A stretch of DNA of 64,000 nt, taken from the NCBI GenBank assembly GCA_963697355.1, contig CAVONV010000032.1, positions 434,001-498,000 on the forward strand, in the 5' to 3' direction. Of the stretch, positions 28,342-36,803 are shown one piece after another (the first letter of the stretch is position 1; each line of letters starts with the position of its first letter). Source of the stretch: CAVONV01 sp963697355 (GTDB taxonomy: Bacteria > Acidobacteriota > Vicinamibacteria > Marinacidobacterales > DATDRI01). Both the position numbers and the translations under genes were made by a program. The notes beneath the pieces are model-generated. The model was not told the DNA's origin and did no database searches. It saw only the letters and a program-made list of their open reading frames with translations.

Positions 28342-31026
28342 TTACCGTCGGGGTGCGCTTTCCCCCTGTGAAACAGCAAGTTTCTTGTCCGGCGCACTGG
28401 ATCCGGTATTCTCGATCACGAAATAGCGCGAGCCAATCCCATCCGCATTGGCGGGGACCGCATCGTCCGCCACGATCCAATGGATGGTATGGACGCCGTT
28501 CTCGTACGCCGTCGTGTCGAAATCCAGATAATGTACCGCCGTGGTCGTGTCGTATCCGGGGAACAGACTCGTGATATCCCCTCGAGGAGCTCCGGACCCT
28601 ACGTTACCCACCCGTAGGCCGTCCACCCACATGCTTATGGTATGGCCGTCCGCGGGAATCGTGACTGGCACCGGTAGCGGTGTCAACGCCCAGCCCCAGT
28701 TCCGGTAGGCTGTACCCGATACGGTGCCGCCCTGGGTCGGCGTGTCGATCGTCCCAAAGGGTAATATCCCGTTCGCGTTGTCACTCGTGATGGTTTTGTT
28801 CCCCAACGTCGTCTGATGCCCTTCCTGGTCCGTTGCGATGGCATAGAACCTGAACGTGCCGTTACCCTGATTTGGCAGGAAGTTCGTCAGCATCATGTAC
28901 CCCCAGCCGGCTCGGTAGTTGAACGGGCTCACGGGATAGGACGTCTCGACGTCCGGTCGAGAGCCCTCGACGAGGACTGCGTCTCCGATGAAAACAAGAG
29001 AGCTCCCCTCCCCCGTTACCGGGCTCCTCCATAGTTGGACTCCCATCACCTCGATATCATCCAAAGCCCAACCCGTCACTGCAATGGCTCCCGCAATGCC
29101 CGTACTCGCATTCGCCGGCGTATCGAAGCTTCCGAAAGGACTTCCTGTCGAGTTTCCGAGCGTTTCTCCCCCAACCCGAACAATCCGTGGGCTCGCGTCC
29201 GGGGCGCTCACCGTAATCACTTCGCTCCACACAGACGGCAGACTCCCGGGATCGACCGTGACGGTGAAACTGCCGCTGCCGGTTCCGCTTGTGGGCGATA
29301 CCCTTAGCCACGATTGGCTGGAGGTCACGGACCAGTTTGCGGTGCCGGTCCCACTTGCCGCAATTCGCACGACCTGAGAGCTCGTAAGGTACGCCTGATC
29401 CGACGTGCCGTTGAAGTGAAGCTCGTGCTTGTCCAAAGAGAGCGCAACAGGCGGGGCATTGGTGGGATCCACGTATCCTGCACGCAGGTAGGATCCCCTT
29501 CCCGTGCCCCAGAGAACAACGGCGTCGGACGTACCGGGCAAATCATAGGCAACGAAACCCGAATGTGCGGTATTCAGAACGACTTCGAGATCGGAGTCGC
29601 TGTCAATGTCGGCTAGCGTCGGGGCCGCAAGGGCTCCGTTCCAGTCACCGGAAAACGCCGCGGGAAGGTTGATTTCGCGTAGAGGATTTCCTAAATAGTT
29701 CAAAATGTGCAATTTGCCTGTGCGATTCGTACCCTTTTGGACCCACGAGCCGAAGATCACTTCTGCAAGGCCGTCATTGTCCAGGTCGGCCACTACAGGC
29801 TCGGATGCGAATCGATAAAAGCCTTCGGCGGAGTTGTAGACAGAGTACGGCCAGTTACCGTGCTCCGTTTTGTCGAGCCAAAAGGCGTGAACCCGTCCGT
29901 CGTAGGAGGAGTAAAGAACCTCGAGCTGGCCGTCGCCGTCGAGATCGGCTGCGACAGGATTCGGATGGGCGCTCTCGATGACGTTGTAGTTCTCCGTCAG
30001 TGGCGGACCGGTATCGACAGGAACACTCTGCCAGTCGAAGCCCCCGGTATTGAAACGAGAGCGATCGGAATTGAAAATGTAGATTCCGTTGTATTTCCCA
30101 GGTGGGTGCCCAGAGTAGCAATCGTAGACGTTGCCCGTGGCGATCACTTCCATCAAGCCATCGCCGTTGACGTCGGCGATGGTCGCCGGACCATGGGCGA
30201 AGTTGGTGCGGTAGCTCTCCGAGCGTACGCCGTTACATTGACCCCATCCGCGTAGCTCCGTGCTCAGGCTTTCCCATACACCGACGGCTCCCCAATCTTT
30301 GGCTCCGTACATCGAGTGGGCCGGTTCTTGGTTGCCGTCTGGCTCATAGGCACAGATATAATGGACATCGGAGGGAACCACGATCTCCGCTACGCCGTCA
30401 CCGTCCATATCACCGACCGCCGCGTTGTCATTGAACACGCCGTAGGCGTATCCGCTGTTGTTGTTCAGCTGCGGCCATCCGGAACGCAAAGTTTGGTCGT
30501 GCTCATAGACCCATGTATTTACTCGGCTGTACACTGCCCCTGTGACGATGATCTCTAGTGTTCCGTCATCATCGACATCGGAGACGGCCAAACCTCGAAG
30601 CTCGTTCGTAGCGGGTCGATTCGTCCAAACAACCGCACCCGTATGATCCCACACGTGCACGTATCCGCCGCCATGGGCCGTGACGATCTCGAGGTCATTG
30701 TCGGCTTCCAAATCGGCAATGACGACACCCGGCCACACCCGGCTGCCAGGCGAGTCCACACTCCATTGCTCCGAGCCGTCGTTGCCGTTGAGAACAAAGA
30801 GCGTATAGGCGCCTCCGATAACCTCCATCTCACCGTCATTATCCAGATCCGCGACAGCCGGGGATGAGTACCAACCCGTCTCACACCAGGAGGAGTAACA
30901 TCCGCCGTGTTGCCACTTGAGAACAGGTGTCTGCACCTGACCGAGACAAATGTGGCTCCACAGAGCAATACATGAGATGGAGGATACCGAGACGAAGGCG
31001 GGGATCGGAGTCCTTCGTTTCTTCAT
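28342..31026 (-). CDS. Exported FG-GAP/VCBS-repeat protein with BACON-like domain and VTGWALDD/GWALTP module
   Basis: 894 residues with an N-terminal signal sequence. Residues 50-530 hold eight FG-GAP/VCBS-type repeats whose core is A-D-(L/V/I)-x-x-D-(G/N)-x-x-E-(V/I) (ADLDNDGEMEVI, SDVDDDGTLEII, GDMDGDGVAEIV, ADVNGDGLMEVI, ADLDGDGQLEVL, ADLDNDGLAEVI and two weaker ones). These are calcium-binding-type loops of an integrin-alpha-like propeller. Residues 535-625 (SLDKHELHFNGTSD, SSQSWLRVSPTSGTGSG, VITVSAPDA) resemble a BACON domain. The module from about 629 to 870 is the shared double Ig-like tail, followed by about 20 disordered residues. Secreted or surface-exposed; a binding role is inferred. 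Confidence 0.85.
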   Translation of the reverse strand: MKKRRTPIPAFVSVSSISCIALWSHICLGQVQTPVLKWQHGGCYSSWCETGWYSSPAVADLDNDGEMEVIGGAYTLFVLNGNDGSEQWSVDSPGSRVWPGVVIADLEADNDLEIVTAHGGGYVHVWDHTGAVVWTNRPATNELRGLAVSDVDDDGTLEIIVTGAVYSRVNTWVYEHDQTLRSGWPQLNNNSGYAYGVFNDNAAVGDMDGDGVAEIVVPSDVHYICAYEPDGNQEPAHSMYGAKDWGAVGVWESLSTELRGWGQCNGVRSESYRTNFAHGPATIADVNGDGLMEVIATGNVYDCYSGHPPGKYNGIYIFNSDRSRFNTGGFDWQSVPVDTGPPLTENYNVIESAHPNPVAADLDGDGQLEVLYSSYDGRVHAFWLDKTEHGNWPYSVYNSAEGFYRFASEPVVADLDNDGLAEVIFGSWVQKGTNRTGKLHILNYLGNPLREINLPAAFSGDWNGALAAPTLADIDSDSDLEVVLNTAHSGFVAYDLPGTSDAVVLWGTGRGSYLRAGYVDPTNAPPVALSLDKHELHFNGTSDQAYLTSSQVVRIAASGTGTANWSVTSSQSWLRVSPTSGTGSGSFTVTVDPGSLPSVWSEVITVSAPDASPRIVRVGGETLGNSTGSPFGSFDTPANASTGIAGAIAVTGWALDDIEVMGVQLWRSPVTGEGSSLVFIGDAVLVEGSRPDVETSYPVSPFNYRAGWGYMMLTNFLPNQGNGTFRFYAIATDQEGHQTTLGNKTITSDNANGILPFGTIDTPTQGGTVSGTAYRNWGWALTPLPVPVTIPADGHTISMWVDGLRVGNVGSGAPRGDITSLFPGYDTTTAVHYLDFDTTAYENGVHTIHWIVADDAVPANADGIGSRYFVIENTGSSAPDKKLAVSQGESAPRR
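28440..28620 (-). repeat. DNA-level copy of the tail module (partner 31200-31385)
   Basis: This stretch, encoding the RGDITSLFPGY to ADGIGSRYF part of the tail, is nearly the same base for base as 31200-31385 in the neighbouring gene. Differences are scattered and mostly at third positions. It indicates a recent duplication or gene conversion within the cluster. Confidence 0.7.
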
Positions 31027-31132
31027 CGATGCACCATCCTTTATAGGCGCGTGTTCTTGCAGAAAGCCCTTAAGTCACTTCGGAGAAAGCACTTCGACCG
31101 ATACGCTTGAACAACTCGAACCGTCCGGAATA

Positions 31133-32017
31133 CTAGTGTTTTCCACCCACCTCACTTGCCGCCTGGTCCGGCGACGTGTTCTCGATCACGAAGTAGCGCG
31201 AGCCAATCCCATCCGCATTAGCGGGGACCGCATCGTCCGCCACTATCCAATGGATGGTATGCACTCCGTTCTCGTATGCCGTCGTGTCGAGATCGAGATA
31301 ATGTACGGCGGTGGTCGTGTCGTATCCGGGGAACAGACTCGTGATATCACCACGGGGAGCTCCGGACCCTACGTTACCCACCAATAGGCCGTCCACCCAC
31401 ACGCTTACGGTATGGCCGTCCGCAGGAATCGAGCTCGACTGCGGAGTCAAGGCCCAGCCCCAGTTCCGGTATGTGCCCGACGCAATGCCACCCTGGGTGG
31501 GGGCGTCTATGGTCCCGAACGGCAGTGTCCCATTTGCGTTGTCGCATATGATCGTCTTGTTCCCAAGCGTCGTTTGATTACCTTCCATGTCTGTCGCGAT
31601 GGCATAGAGCGTGAAAGAGCCGTTGCCCGAGCTCGGCAGAAAATTGGTCAACATCATGTACCCCCAGCCACCTCGGTAGTTGAACGGAGCTCCCGCGTTA
31701 GCCGTCTCCACATCCGGACGCGAGCCTTCTACAAACACAGCGTCACCGATGTATATTAGAGAGTTTCCTTCGCCGAATACGGGGGCACGCCGGATCTCGA
31801 CCCTTGCCACCTCGATGTTGTCCAACGCCCAACCCGTGACCGCAATAGCCCCCGTAATTCCCGACACCGCTACCACCTTGTGTAGATGAAACGACGAGGC
31901 GTCGGGATGCTCCGGGGATGCTACGGAGTTGCCGTTCTTCAACCAAACAAAGTAGAAACGGTGACGCAGACTCGTCGTCAACGCCACCGTTTCGGAGATA
32001 GAGTTCGTGTGGTTCAA
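31133..32017 (-). CDS. Headless VTGWALDD/GWALTP module protein, probably truncated
   Basis: About 294 residues, nearly all of it the double Ig-like module (ITGAIAVTGWALDNIEV, FVEGSRPDVETAN, GWGYMMLTNFLP, FGTIDAPTQGG, WGWALTPQSS, RGDITSLFPGYDTTTAV, ADGIGSRYF). There is no ATG; the earliest possible start is TTG 32017 with no ribosome-binding site. The first 55 residues have no signal peptide, and the usual GSFDTP opening has decayed to SSFHLH. It sits 48 bases downstream of the 688-residue paralogue. It is most simply a 5'-truncated duplicate, although expression by coupling cannot be excluded. Confidence 0.6.
   Translation of the reverse strand: MNHTNSISETVALTTSLRHRFYFVWLKNGNSVASPEHPDASSFHLHKVVAVSGITGAIAVTGWALDNIEVARVEIRRAPVFGEGNSLIYIGDAVFVEGSRPDVETANAGAPFNYRGGWGYMMLTNFLPSSGNGSFTLYAIATDMEGNQTTLGNKTIICDNANGTLPFGTIDAPTQGGIASGTYRNWGWALTPQSSSIPADGHTVSVWVDGLLVGNVGSGAPRGDITSLFPGYDTTTAVHYLDLDTTAYENGVHTIHWIVADDAVPANADGIGSRYFVIENTSPDQAASEVGGKH
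31200..31385 (-). repeat. DNA-level copy of the tail module (partner 28440-28620)
   Basis: Partner of the repeat at 28440-28620, in the same orientation and about 2.7 kb away. Recombination between the two would delete or duplicate most of the FG-GAP gene. Confidence 0.7.
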
Positions 32018-32064
32018 GTCAACACACGCTATGCGGTGTTCAGACAGCAGCCGGTTTGTCCCAG

Positions 32065-34131
32065 CTAAGATGGATTCGTGCAGACTACGGTTGCGGCACC
32101 GATCTCCTTCTGGTGCCCCTCTTCATCGTGAGCGATGGCACGGAGCCTGTAGGTCCCATTGCCTCCGTGAGGCAGCCTGCGTGTATCGAGCTCGTAGCTC
32201 CATCCCGCCCTCGAGCTCAACGGATAGCCACCATACCGGCGTGCGACATCCGGCCGCGCTCCTCGGGCAAACTCTGCTTCACCCAGAAACACGAAGCCGT
32301 TCTCCGATGTTTCCTCTCCTCCGACCGGGTCACGCCAAATCTCGACCTTCGTCGTGGCGATGTCATCCAACGCCCATCCGGTGACCGCAAGAAGATCCTG
32401 GACTCCCACCGCCCCATCCGGAGGGGTATCCAGGCTACCGAACGGCCCCTCCGTCGTATCCGTCTCGTATACGCGCAGGTGAGCTTGGATCTGTTGGAAG
32501 GAGTCCGCTTGACCATCCAGAGAAATCGTTATGGTGTCGATGTAGTCTCCCGCGACCAAATTGCGACTCGTTGCCGCCACTTCAAGCTTCGTATCGACCG
32601 ATCCGTTCCGCGGCCTCAACCGGACGAACCCTCGATCGACATCGGCCGTCCAACTGTAGGCTTTTGTCACGCCGAACGGAAGCTCAATGGCTGGAGTCAC
32701 GGCACTGCCGTCTTCCACAGCCCCGAAACGCAGCACCTTCTCATCAAGTTCCACCATCGGTGTCAGGTCCGCTGTGCCCGTGTTCTCGATCACGAAGAAC
32801 CGCGAGCCAACGCCATCGGCGAAACCGTGATCGTCCGTCACGATCCAATGGATGGTGTGCACGCCGTTCTCGAATGTCGTCGTGTTCAAGTCTAAGTAAT
32901 GGACCGCCGAGCTCGTGTCGTATCCGGGAAACAAAGACGTAATATCCCCTCGAGCCGCTCCGGCGCCTACGTTGCCTACCCTTATGCTATCTACCCACAC
33001 GCTCATGGTGGAGCCATTGGAAGGAATCCGATTTCCGGGCTGAGCCAACGCCCAACCAAAATTGCGATAGTTCCCCGACACCGTGCCACCCTGGGTCGGC
33101 GTATCGATCGTTCCGAACGGTAGTGTGGCACTAGCGTTGTTACATGAGATGATCTTCGTCCCCAGAGTGGTCTGATGGCCTTCGCGATCCTCTGCAATGG
33201 CATAGAAGGTGTAGGTACCATTGCCCTGATTGGGAAGGAAGTTGGTCAGCATCATGTAGCCCCAACCAGCACGGTAGTTGAACGGACTCGACGGATTGGC
33301 GATCTCGACGTCCGGACGGGACCCCTCGACGAAAACCGCATCACCAACAAAGATGAGCGAGCTCCCTTCGCCGGAAACCGGGGCTCTCCATATTCTGACG
33401 CTCGTCGCTTCGATGTCATCGAGCACCCATCCCGTCACAGCGATGTTCCCGGCAATGTTGCTTGCTCCGTTCCCGGGTGTGTCGAAGCTTCCAAATGGAG
33501 CACTCGTCGAAGAATAGACATTGCCAGACACACTAATGGATTGCGGAGAATTGTAGGCATCCGCCGAAGACAGTGTAATGGCACCGCTCCAGGCATTGAG
33601 CGGCATGGAAGCCCGGTCAACCGAAACCGTCAGGGTACCATCTCCCGAGCCGCTCGTGGGTGAGACGCGGAGGTAGCTACGGTTCGACTGAGCCGTCCAG
33701 CTCGCAGTGCCAAAGCCGGTAATGCTGACTCTCACGGTTTGAGGATCGGACACGAACGCTCGATTGCTAGTCCCGTTGAAAAACAGCCCTGATTTGTCGG
33801 GCACCATCTGAGGAGCAGTCGTCACCTCGTTCGAATATCCGCTCTCCAGCAGACGCGGCGGATCGTAGGCGGTGACCGCAATGAAATAATGCTGGTGAGT
33901 AAGGTCCAGATTGAGCGTGTGGGAAGTGGTATTACCCACGTCGACTATAGTCGTGTAGGCGCGGCTGCTCGTCCCATAATGCAGCTTGTATCCACCAACG
34001 GTCCCACTATTCGGGTCCCACGCTAAATTGATCTCTTCGGCCTGTATGTTCGACGTACACCAGCCAAGGAATAAGCTACAGGCTACCATACAAACCACAA
34101 ACGAGCCTCGAGGTGTGACGAGTCTCTTCAT
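32065..34131 (-). CDS. Exported FN3/BACON-like protein with the double module plus an extra half module
   Basis: 688 residues from the ATG at 34131; a longer frame to 34311 lacks any signal. After the signal peptide, residues 30-125 (INLAWDPNSGTVGGYKLHYGT, HYFIAVTAYDP, SGYSNEV) are a fibronectin type III domain. Residues 130-205 are BACON-like (NRSYLRVSPTSGSGDG). The complete double module occupies about 210-455. A second BACON-like unit (about 475-560) and a second copy of only the first half module (FGSLDTPPDG, VTGWALDDIATTKVEIWRDP, RPDVARRYGG, GWSYELDTRRLP) close the protein. It is the only member here in which the module is not at the extreme C-terminus. Probably extracellular. Confidence 0.82.
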   Translation of the reverse strand: MKRLVTPRGSFVVCMVACSLFLGWCTSNIQAEEINLAWDPNSGTVGGYKLHYGTSSRAYTTIVDVGNTTSHTLNLDLTHQHYFIAVTAYDPPRLLESGYSNEVTTAPQMVPDKSGLFFNGTSNRAFVSDPQTVRVSITGFGTASWTAQSNRSYLRVSPTSGSGDGTLTVSVDRASMPLNAWSGAITLSSADAYNSPQSISVSGNVYSSTSAPFGSFDTPGNGASNIAGNIAVTGWVLDDIEATSVRIWRAPVSGEGSSLIFVGDAVFVEGSRPDVEIANPSSPFNYRAGWGYMMLTNFLPNQGNGTYTFYAIAEDREGHQTTLGTKIISCNNASATLPFGTIDTPTQGGTVSGNYRNFGWALAQPGNRIPSNGSTMSVWVDSIRVGNVGAGAARGDITSLFPGYDTSSAVHYLDLNTTTFENGVHTIHWIVTDDHGFADGVGSRFFVIENTGTADLTPMVELDEKVLRFGAVEDGSAVTPAIELPFGVTKAYSWTADVDRGFVRLRPRNGSVDTKLEVAATSRNLVAGDYIDTITISLDGQADSFQQIQAHLRVYETDTTEGPFGSLDTPPDGAVGVQDLLAVTGWALDDIATTKVEIWRDPVGGEETSENGFVFLGEAEFARGARPDVARRYGGYPLSSRAGWSYELDTRRLPHGGNGTYRLRAIAHDEEGHQKEIGAATVVCTNPS

Positions 34132-34429
34132 TGCCGCTCTCGCTCCTTCTCCACCATGAACACACCGCGCCCCATGCTTCTTCAATCGGCGCCAGTTTAG
34201 CAAAAATAGATGTTCGTTTTTGCGACTTTTTATGTGTTGACTACCCCCCAACAGTTTGGGGGGTTCCCCCCACAGCCTACTGAGGCTCCAGCCCCTCGAC
34301 CGTCCTCGCACATGGGGTGAAATCTCCCTTCAGCACATGACAACCCTAGACCACACCAGTATCAGCGAAGTGATCAATGAAGAAAGAAGATGCTGCTCGC
34401 AGGGCCTAGAACAGTGCGACGAACAAGGA
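34132..34429 (-). promoter_or_regulatory. Leader with C6/G6/C6 alternative hairpins at 34244-34271
   Basis: The 298-base gap between two minus-strand genes contains CCCCCC-AA-CAGT-TT-GGGGGG (34244-34263), directly followed by TT-CCCCCC (34266-34271). The central G6 can pair with either C6 run, giving two mutually exclusive stems. No T-run follows on the minus strand. It could end the methyltransferase transcript or act as a leader switch for the FN3/BACON gene. No other gene is visible in the gap. Confidence 0.4.
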
Positions 34430-36202
34430 CTACAGAAGTTTTCGCCGAAGATAGGAGCCAACTGCCCGCATGAATGCCATTGGGCCCTGCACTCTCAGAA
34501 CATCCCTCGAGCGCTTTACCAAGCGTGCCAACCGCACCGAGATCGTTTTCGGCTCAGCGTCCCCCGCCGAGACCGTAGCGTCAACGTTTGCTCGTTCAAC
34601 GACTCCACAGGCGTCATGTGGCAGTGGGTGCAGTTCTTTCGGTTCGATGACCGGCAGATGGCCATCCGACACAAAGGGAGGCTCGTCCACTCGGGCTTCA
34701 CCCTCCACGACAAGAGGCCAATTGACGGGCTGGTAGGCATGGTCTTTGAACCACAAATAGCCCTCGTCCACCATATCGAGCTCCACGATGTAGTTACCGG
34801 GTTTTGTCAAAGCGGGAAGCGAGAAAAACAGTCGCACACCCTCGGTGGGTAGAATCTTGCGCGGCAAAGATACTCTCGCATAGTCCTGCGCAACGAGATG
34901 ATGTTCGGAATCATATAGCATCGCCCCAAGTCGGACGACGCCTTCTTGGTCCTCGGTCGAGCTCAGCCAAACCGTGTCTCCGCGGTTGAATATCGAAACC
35001 GTCAGCGTGGGTGGCGAGCCTACGCGAACACTTCCTTCTTCAGGCTCGACGATGAGCTCCGCCAGGAGTCGTCGCGGGGCCAAGCTGTCGGGTTGCAGCT
35101 CGCCGGATCTTTGAACCGTGAACATGTCGTGAGGGTGAGCATCTGTCTGATAGTGAATGATGCCACCTAATTCCGTTCCTTCTATGTAACTTTGAAGGTC
35201 GGCCTCGTCGAACCCCCGTTCCAGAATACCGTGCTCCTCCATAATGGCAATGGAGTGCGGTACGTGCTCGTGCTCCTTGCCGGGCTCCACCATGGCCATC
35301 TTCGCGCCCGGACGCATAATGAAAGAAAGTCTTTTCATTACCTGATTGCGATTGGGAAAATGGTGAAAGGCATCGAACGCTAACACCGCGTCCACACAAT
35401 CGTCTCTTAGCGGAAGGTTCTCTACGTCACAAATGATCAAGTGGGGCCGATGATCTCCCATGCGGGGAAGACCCGCCAAAACGTACTCACGGGTAATGTC
35501 GATACCGATCGCCTCATAGCCCATGCGTACCAGCCACTCGGTGGTCCAGCCGTAGGCTATTCCGAGATCGAGTACGGTCCCGCGGATCCCGCAGTCCAGC
35601 CGGGAGACCGTCGTACCGAAGCGGAGCAATTGGTCCAGCGTGAACTCGGGACGAAAAGGATTGAACGGTGCAACCTTAGCGGGACCGAAGAAACCGTCTC
35701 TCACACTTCTTTGTCCGATGGCCATCTCGGCGTTCTTGTAGTGCGCTCCATCATCTTCGATCGGCAAAGAGTCGGGCTTCGTGTGCGCCAGCATGAGATT
35801 CACCAACTCGAGCGACGTGGTCTCGAAGCTCTCCGCGCGGGTTTCGAGCCAACGCCTGTCGTCATCCCAGCGACGGAGATGATCGGGCAGTAGCTCTGCC
35901 AATCCTTCTCTTATGGGATACCAACGCTCGCAATAGACACATGCTAGGACGCCCTCCACGACATGGACACGGGATTGTCTGTCTTCGCTCACCGGCCGAG
36001 CCGCCTGCAACGATAGGAGACGGTACAGCGGCGTATCCGCCGGACGGCTTGGAAGAGGCCCCACGGCTGCTTGGGCGGGACCAAGACGGTTGGCCCGCCT
36101 CAACCTCATTGAGGTCGTTGCCGGTACCTCTTCAGGAAACAGCAGCGTCAACTCCCCACTGCAGCCAGGGCAGACAAGGAGGTCGAGGAGCGAATAAAAC
36201 AT
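34430..36202 (-). CDS. Trm112-like zinc finger plus SAM methyltransferase plus Ig-like domain
   Basis: 590 residues. The N-terminus has a Trm112-type zinc site: CPGC at 12-15 and CVYC at about 88-91, with LVCPGCSGEL and YPIREGLAELLP framing an insertion. The methyltransferase core follows at about 205-330 (VLDLGIAYGWTTEWL, AIGIDITREYV, CVDAVLAFDAFHHF, MRPGAKMAMVEPG). Residues 395-500 are an Ig-like domain (LTVSIFNRGDTVWL, IVELDMVDEGYLWF) of the same type as in 25393-26568. The C-terminal 60 residues are basic. A cytoplasmic methyltransferase acting on glycan intermediates is the likely role. Confidence 0.82.
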   Translation of the reverse strand: MFYSLLDLLVCPGCSGELTLLFPEEVPATTSMRLRRANRLGPAQAAVGPLPSRPADTPLYRLLSLQAARPVSEDRQSRVHVVEGVLACVYCERWYPIREGLAELLPDHLRRWDDDRRWLETRAESFETTSLELVNLMLAHTKPDSLPIEDDGAHYKNAEMAIGQRSVRDGFFGPAKVAPFNPFRPEFTLDQLLRFGTTVSRLDCGIRGTVLDLGIAYGWTTEWLVRMGYEAIGIDITREYVLAGLPRMGDHRPHLIICDVENLPLRDDCVDAVLAFDAFHHFPNRNQVMKRLSFIMRPGAKMAMVEPGKEHEHVPHSIAIMEEHGILERGFDEADLQSYIEGTELGGIIHYQTDAHPHDMFTVQRSGELQPDSLAPRRLLAELIVEPEEGSVRVGSPPTLTVSIFNRGDTVWLSSTEDQEGVVRLGAMLYDSEHHLVAQDYARVSLPRKILPTEGVRLFFSLPALTKPGNYIVELDMVDEGYLWFKDHAYQPVNWPLVVEGEARVDEPPFVSDGHLPVIEPKELHPLPHDACGVVERANVDATVSAGDAEPKTISVRLARLVKRSRDVLRVQGPMAFMRAVGSYLRRKLL

Positions 36203-36283
36203 GAAGATATATTACCTTCGCGATGAAAACCTGCTGTTGTAGCTTTCTCCAGGCGAACTCTGATCTTACACCAGACAGCGAAG

Positions 36284-36781
36284 CTAAGACTTTGGCTTTT
36301 TGGGCTTGGCCGGATACTGGGAAACCACGTGGATCCGGATCCGGATTTTCTCTCCACCGGCCACGTCGGCGTTGCTCCAGAAGACGAAATCGAACGCCCC
36401 AAGGAATCCCGGACCAAGGGCCCAGTAGAAGATCCCTTTCTCTTTGTCGAGCGTGGAGCCGATTGGAAGTGGGCGTCGGTCGGAACCCACCAGGTGAAAC
36501 CCCTGGATTTGCCCCTTGGAAGTCGTCTCGAGGAGATGGACCTCGATGCGATCCAGTTCCCTCATCTCGAGTTGGATGATGCCGTTCTCGTCCGGACTCA
36601 CGGTTTCGAGCTCAGCATCGGCACGGTATCCTCTGCGTATCTCGACCGAACCTGACGACTTCTCTTTCTTGAGAGTCTTCTCCTTTTCCTCGACGATTTG
36701 AGCCTGGACGAAGATCGGCACTGAAAAAAAGAGCACCACCATCAAAACCTTTTCAAACAGTCTGAGCATCGTTTCACCCAT
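36284..36781 (-). CDS. Small exported protein with a putative-Ig-like repeat
   Basis: About 165 residues. Signal peptide VLMVVLFFSVPIFVQAQ. The body reads GFHLVGSDRRPLPIGSTLDK, then GIFYWALGPGFLGAFDFVFW, the 'PLPxGSTLDxxxGxFxWxPG' pattern of cadherin-like/putative-Ig repeats often seen at the end of surface proteins. The end is Lys/Pro-rich. ATG 36781 or 36769 could start it. As a free-standing single domain it may be a split-off tail or a small partner of the modular proteins nearby. Confidence 0.65.
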   Translation of the reverse strand: MGETMLRLFEKVLMVVLFFSVPIFVQAQIVEEKEKTLKKEKSSGSVEIRRGYRADAELETVSPDENGIIQLEMRELDRIEVHLLETTSKGQIQGFHLVGSDRRPLPIGSTLDKEKGIFYWALGPGFLGAFDFVFWSNADVAGGEKIRIRIHVVSQYPAKPKKPKS

Positions 36782-36803
36782 CCGGGCAACTATTCATCCA
36801 AAT

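Noticed and set aside
18600..34100. Repetitive appearance of this region suggesting a CRISPR or satellite array
   Set aside because: The repeats are protein-coding domain copies of hundreds of bases with divergent spacing. No short regularly spaced repeats or cas genes were seen.
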